Source: CBDBKE01 sp965218055 (GTDB taxonomy: Bacteria > Acidobacteriota > Terriglobia > JAJPHL01 > JAPKYU01). Taken from it: DNA of 64,000 bases. Below the pieces are notes generated by a model. The model saw only the letters and a list, made by a program, of their open reading frames with translations. It did not search any database and had not been told where the DNA came from. Below are positions 61,604 to 64,000 of the stretch, piece by piece; position 1 is the first letter of the stretch, and each line of letters starts with the position of its first letter. Where the stretch lies: contig CBDCKA010000002.1 of assembly GCA_965218055.1 (NCBI GenBank), forward strand, positions 1,860,001-1,924,000, in the 5' to 3' direction. A program made the position numbers and the translations under genes.

Positions 61604-62598
61604 TTAATCCCCCCTGCTCCCGCCTTCGGCGCCGCCGCGCCTCCGGTGGCCGCAACCGTTCCCGCCGTGGTTGCCATCCCCATGAGGCCGCTGCCGGCTG
61701 CTCCTGTGCTGGTGACGAGCATCGAGGCGAGCTCCCCGCACTTGAGGCTTGCCAGCATCCCGGCGACGAACAAGGGCACGACGGCGATCATCCACAAGCC
61801 CACGTCTATGAGGCTCTCGATGTCCAGGTTGGCATTCCCCAAGCTCGTGATGTAGGAGATTCCGACAGCGGAGAAGACCCGGAGCACCGCTCCGGCGATC
61901 ACGGCATAGAGCGAGTAGGTAATCATCGCCCGGAACCATCCCCAGAACAGAAACGACAGCGGATCGAACACCAGAAACGGAATGAAGATCGGCCCCAAGA
62001 TGATGAGGATGGCAAGTGCGATCTGCGCCCAGATGACTTGAGCGTAGGTGACGGCGGCCAACAGAAGCAGCATAAGGACCACAAACACAAACATTACAAA
62101 CCCCGCAACCGCCGTTATTGCGGCATGGATCCCGCCGGTGAGTAGGCCGAGCGTGTTCCCCGCTTGCGCCTGGGCCGCCTGGTTCGCCGCGAGGGAGCGA
62201 ATGAGGTTCCCAAGCTCGGTCTGCATCGAATAGACGGCATCGCCGATCAGCAGTTCGTGAAGCCAATTTCCGCCCGCCGCGATCATCCCTGGGAAGGTGA
62301 AAGCCATCCCCGGAATGGTGGTGGTGTAGAACTGCAACATCACCCACGGTATCCACAACCCGATGACGACCCGGATCAGTTCCCACGGCTGAATGTTCCC
62401 GCTAAAGGCGATCTTCAGCCCGTTCAACACCACAACGATGACGGCCAGCCCCCCGAAGAGCGCGTTTCCGGTGGCGAAAACCTCCCCACCGGCCGCCGTC
62501 GTCAGTCCATCCAGAGCGACATCGAGGAACGACTTGAAATCCCTCAGTTGTTCCGGGGAAAGGTTGGCCGGGATGTTGGGATCGAGTTGAATCTGCAT
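61600..62598 (-). CDS. trbL: VirB6/TrbL-type membrane protein of element 2
   Basis: 332 aa, nearly identical to the element 1 copy with the same hydrophobic helices and A/G-rich tail. Substitutions are few (for example VFDPLSF for VFEPLSF). Inner-membrane channel component. Confidence 0.88.
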   Translation of the reverse strand: MQIQLDPNIPANLSPEQLRDFKSFLDVALDGLTTAAGGEVFATGNALFGGLAVIVVVLNGLKIAFSGNIQPWELIRVVIGLWIPWVMLQFYTTTIPGMAFTFPGMIAAGGNWLHELLIGDAVYSMQTELGNLIRSLAANQAAQAQAGNTLGLLTGGIHAAITAVAGFVMFVFVVLMLLLLAAVTYAQVIWAQIALAILIILGPIFIPFLVFDPLSFLFWGWFRAMITYSLYAVIAGAVLRVFSAVGISYITSLGNANLDIESLIDVGLWMIAVVPLFVAGMLASLKCGELASMLVTSTGAAGSGLMGMATTAGTVAATGGAAAPKAGAGGIK

Positions 62599-62610
62599 CG
62601 GCGAAATGGA

Positions 62611-63525
62611 TTACTGGCCGTTCCCGCCGTAGGCCGGGTGAATCCGAAAGAGCAACCCTTCGCGCATGGAATCGCGGCGGGCATCGAGCCCGGCCTGTTG
62701 CGCCGCGAAGGTGATCTCGGCGCTGCGCTGCGTCTCGATCCATCGAGCCAGCGCCTCCCGCCGGGCGATCTCGCGTTCGTAATCCTCTGCCGCCTCCTTC
62801 GCCGCCTGGAATGCCATCAACTGCGCCATAGCAGCGGTGAGGTTCCCTTGTGTCACCGTCCCGGCCACTTGCGACTGCGCGAGCGCGGTGTTGGATGTAT
62901 TGGTGTTGTTTCGTAGTCCTTCGTAGGATTCCACGGCGTCTCGCGCCGCAACCATGAGATTCGCCGCCGCGTCGCTCATTGCGTGATCGAGCACCAGGCG
63001 CTTGTCGCCTTCCTCCCGTGCCGCGAGATAGCCGCTGGCCGCCTGCGCCGCGATCTCCGGGCGATAGTCGTCGTACAGAGTGAGGATGTCGCTCTCGGTC
63101 ACCGTGTCGGCGGCGGTGAGCCGAGAGCGCCAGGATTGGGTAAAGCTCTTGCCGCTTTCGCCCATCTGTTCGACCGAATCCGCAAGCTCCGCCGCCACGC
63201 CGGTAAAGTCGCTTTTCCACGATAGGCCCACGCCGATAAACTGCGCCGGTGCGGATGCCAATTCAGTGAACGGATCGGTCAGCGCTCCCACGGCTCCAAG
63301 CGCTTGCTCTTTCAGGTGCGACGCCTGATCTATCATCTGGGTGAGTTGGCCGTCAAACGTGATCTTCGCCATGGTGTCTTTGTAGATTTGGATGCCCTGA
63401 TTGATGATCATCTGCGCCCGTTGAATGCCCGCCAGGATCGAGCCGAAGACGGCGTAGGCGGGCGTGGTGCTCAGGACGATAAAGAGTGGGATAACAACTA
63501 CTGCGGTCAAGATTCGATGTTTCAT
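62611..63525 (-). CDS. trbJ: VirB5/TrbJ-type protein of element 2
   Basis: 304 aa with signal peptide ILTAVVVIPLFIVLSTTPAY and long helical body; about a dozen differences from the element 1 copy (ADSVEQMGESGKS for ASSVEQMGETGKS). It lies 3 bp after the VirB10 stop. Confidence 0.86.
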   Translation of the reverse strand: MKHRILTAVVVIPLFIVLSTTPAYAVFGSILAGIQRAQMIINQGIQIYKDTMAKITFDGQLTQMIDQASHLKEQALGAVGALTDPFTELASAPAQFIGVGLSWKSDFTGVAAELADSVEQMGESGKSFTQSWRSRLTAADTVTESDILTLYDDYRPEIAAQAASGYLAAREEGDKRLVLDHAMSDAAANLMVAARDAVESYEGLRNNTNTSNTALAQSQVAGTVTQGNLTAAMAQLMAFQAAKEAAEDYEREIARREALARWIETQRSAEITFAAQQAGLDARRDSMREGLLFRIHPAYGGNGQ

Positions 63526-63528
63526 TTT

Positions 63529-64000
63529 TCAATCTCCTTTTGTGGGCCGGGGCACCAGCACGTCGGAAGTGAACCAGACGCGAAGCCGATGCCCGGCGCG
63601 AATGGTGATGGTGGGTAAACGATTCAAGAAACGCTGCAAGATTTGGGTGGCGCTTTGTCCGAGTCCCTGCCCGGCACCTGCCCGGAAGCCCGCCACGCCG
63701 CCCTCGTAAGGGTTGCCGCCTTGCGCCGTGAGTCCGCTCAGGACACCGACCGCCCCGACAGCGGCGAACATGGAAAAGTAGTGGCGGTTGACTTGATCTT
63801 TCAAGGCTCCCTCGCCGACTTGATTCAACCCATGAAAGTCGAGCGCCACCCAACGCCCGTCGGGGTAGATCAAGCGGTGGAAACTCACGGCGAGCCGGGC
63901 TTGGTCCTGATTGGATACGGCCTGAGCCGTGCCAATGACCCGCGTACCTCGCGGCACCAAGATGCGCTGCCGGTCTGCCGAGTAAAACGGCACCGAAACC
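63529..64000 (-). CDS. virB10: VirB10/TrbI-type protein of element 2, partial
   Basis: C-terminal ~157 residues of VirB10 from VSVPFYSADRQRILVPRGTR to the stop, with RLAVSFHRLIYPDGRWVALD and ITIRAGHRLRVWFTSDV. The N-terminal part is beyond the right edge of the window. Confidence 0.92.
   Translation of the reverse strand, partial: VSVPFYSADRQRILVPRGTRVIGTAQAVSNQDQARLAVSFHRLIYPDGRWVALDFHGLNQVGEGALKDQVNRHYFSMFAAVGAVGVLSGLTAQGGNPYEGGVAGFRAGAGQGLGQSATQILQRFLNRLPTITIRAGHRLRVWFTSDVLVPRPTKGD

Larger units (their letters stand above)
54755..64000 (-). mobile_element. Integrative conjugative element 2, inverted, incomplete in window
   Basis: Integrase, excisionase, VirB11, VirD4, the 313-aa protein, VirB8, VirB6, VirB5 and VirB10 occur on the - strand in mirror order to element 1. 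The centre of symmetry is the tRNA-Arg gene. Protein identities are high in the transfer genes and lower in the integrase, with unrelated DNA between trbB and xis, so this is a diverged relative rather than a recent copy. It continues past 64000. Confidence 0.75.

Overview
The window is a high-GC, heavily rearranged accessory region of a bacterial chromosome. It has mostly tight bacterial gene packing, many insertion sequences and several broken genes. The leucine-rich-repeat/fibronectin surface protein, the GAF-LuxR regulators and the IS types are common in Acidobacteriota and in some symbiotic or environmental Proteobacteria. I cannot fix the phylum from sequence alone; Acidobacteriota is a weak preference.

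Left part (1-29 kb) looks like a defence and stress island laced with mobile elements. In order it holds: a YhaN/YhaO-type (SbcC/SbcD-like) ATPase-nuclease pair; a HigB-type toxin, XRE antitoxin, ImmA/IrrE protease and DUF1883 cluster with a dyad operator; an IS5-family element whose distal half is inverted; a PD-(D/E)XK nuclease gene and a small upstream gene, both broken by one 126-bp inversion; a remnant S24 repressor; an aldo/keto reductase; a truncated haemoglobin; a P460-like cytochrome; IS1380 and IS3 material; a two-gene unit of an L13e-domain protein and a large DUF1998 SF2 helicase (best candidate for an undescribed defence system); a DUF4238 protein; a nonsense-mutated transposase; IS5 and IS1595 insertions that split a small operon; and an AAA ATPase-DUF4435 fusion resembling PARIS AriA+AriB.

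Middle part (29-37 kb) holds a frameshifted LuxR remnant, an intact GAF-LuxR regulator and a tyrosine recombinase. The recombinase gene lies between two near-palindromic sites whose 6-bp cores are in opposite orientation, the layout of an invertible segment. One site ends 19 bp before the start codon of a large secreted LRR/FnIII protein.

Right part (37-64 kb) contains two related but diverged integrative conjugative elements in inverted (back-to-back) orientation around a tRNA-Arg(TCT) gene. Element 1 (+ strand) runs ArdC, a wHTH protein, VirB2-B3-B4-B9-B10-B5-B6-B8, an unknown 313-aa protein, VirD4, VirB11, Xis, Int. Element 2 (- strand) repeats the order from VirB10 to Int and runs off the right edge. 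Overlapping start/stop codons show that the transfer genes form one transcriptional unit. A long hairpin with a compensated base-pair change lies just upstream of both virD4 copies. No canonical relaxase is visible, so DNA processing may use one of the unassigned conserved proteins.
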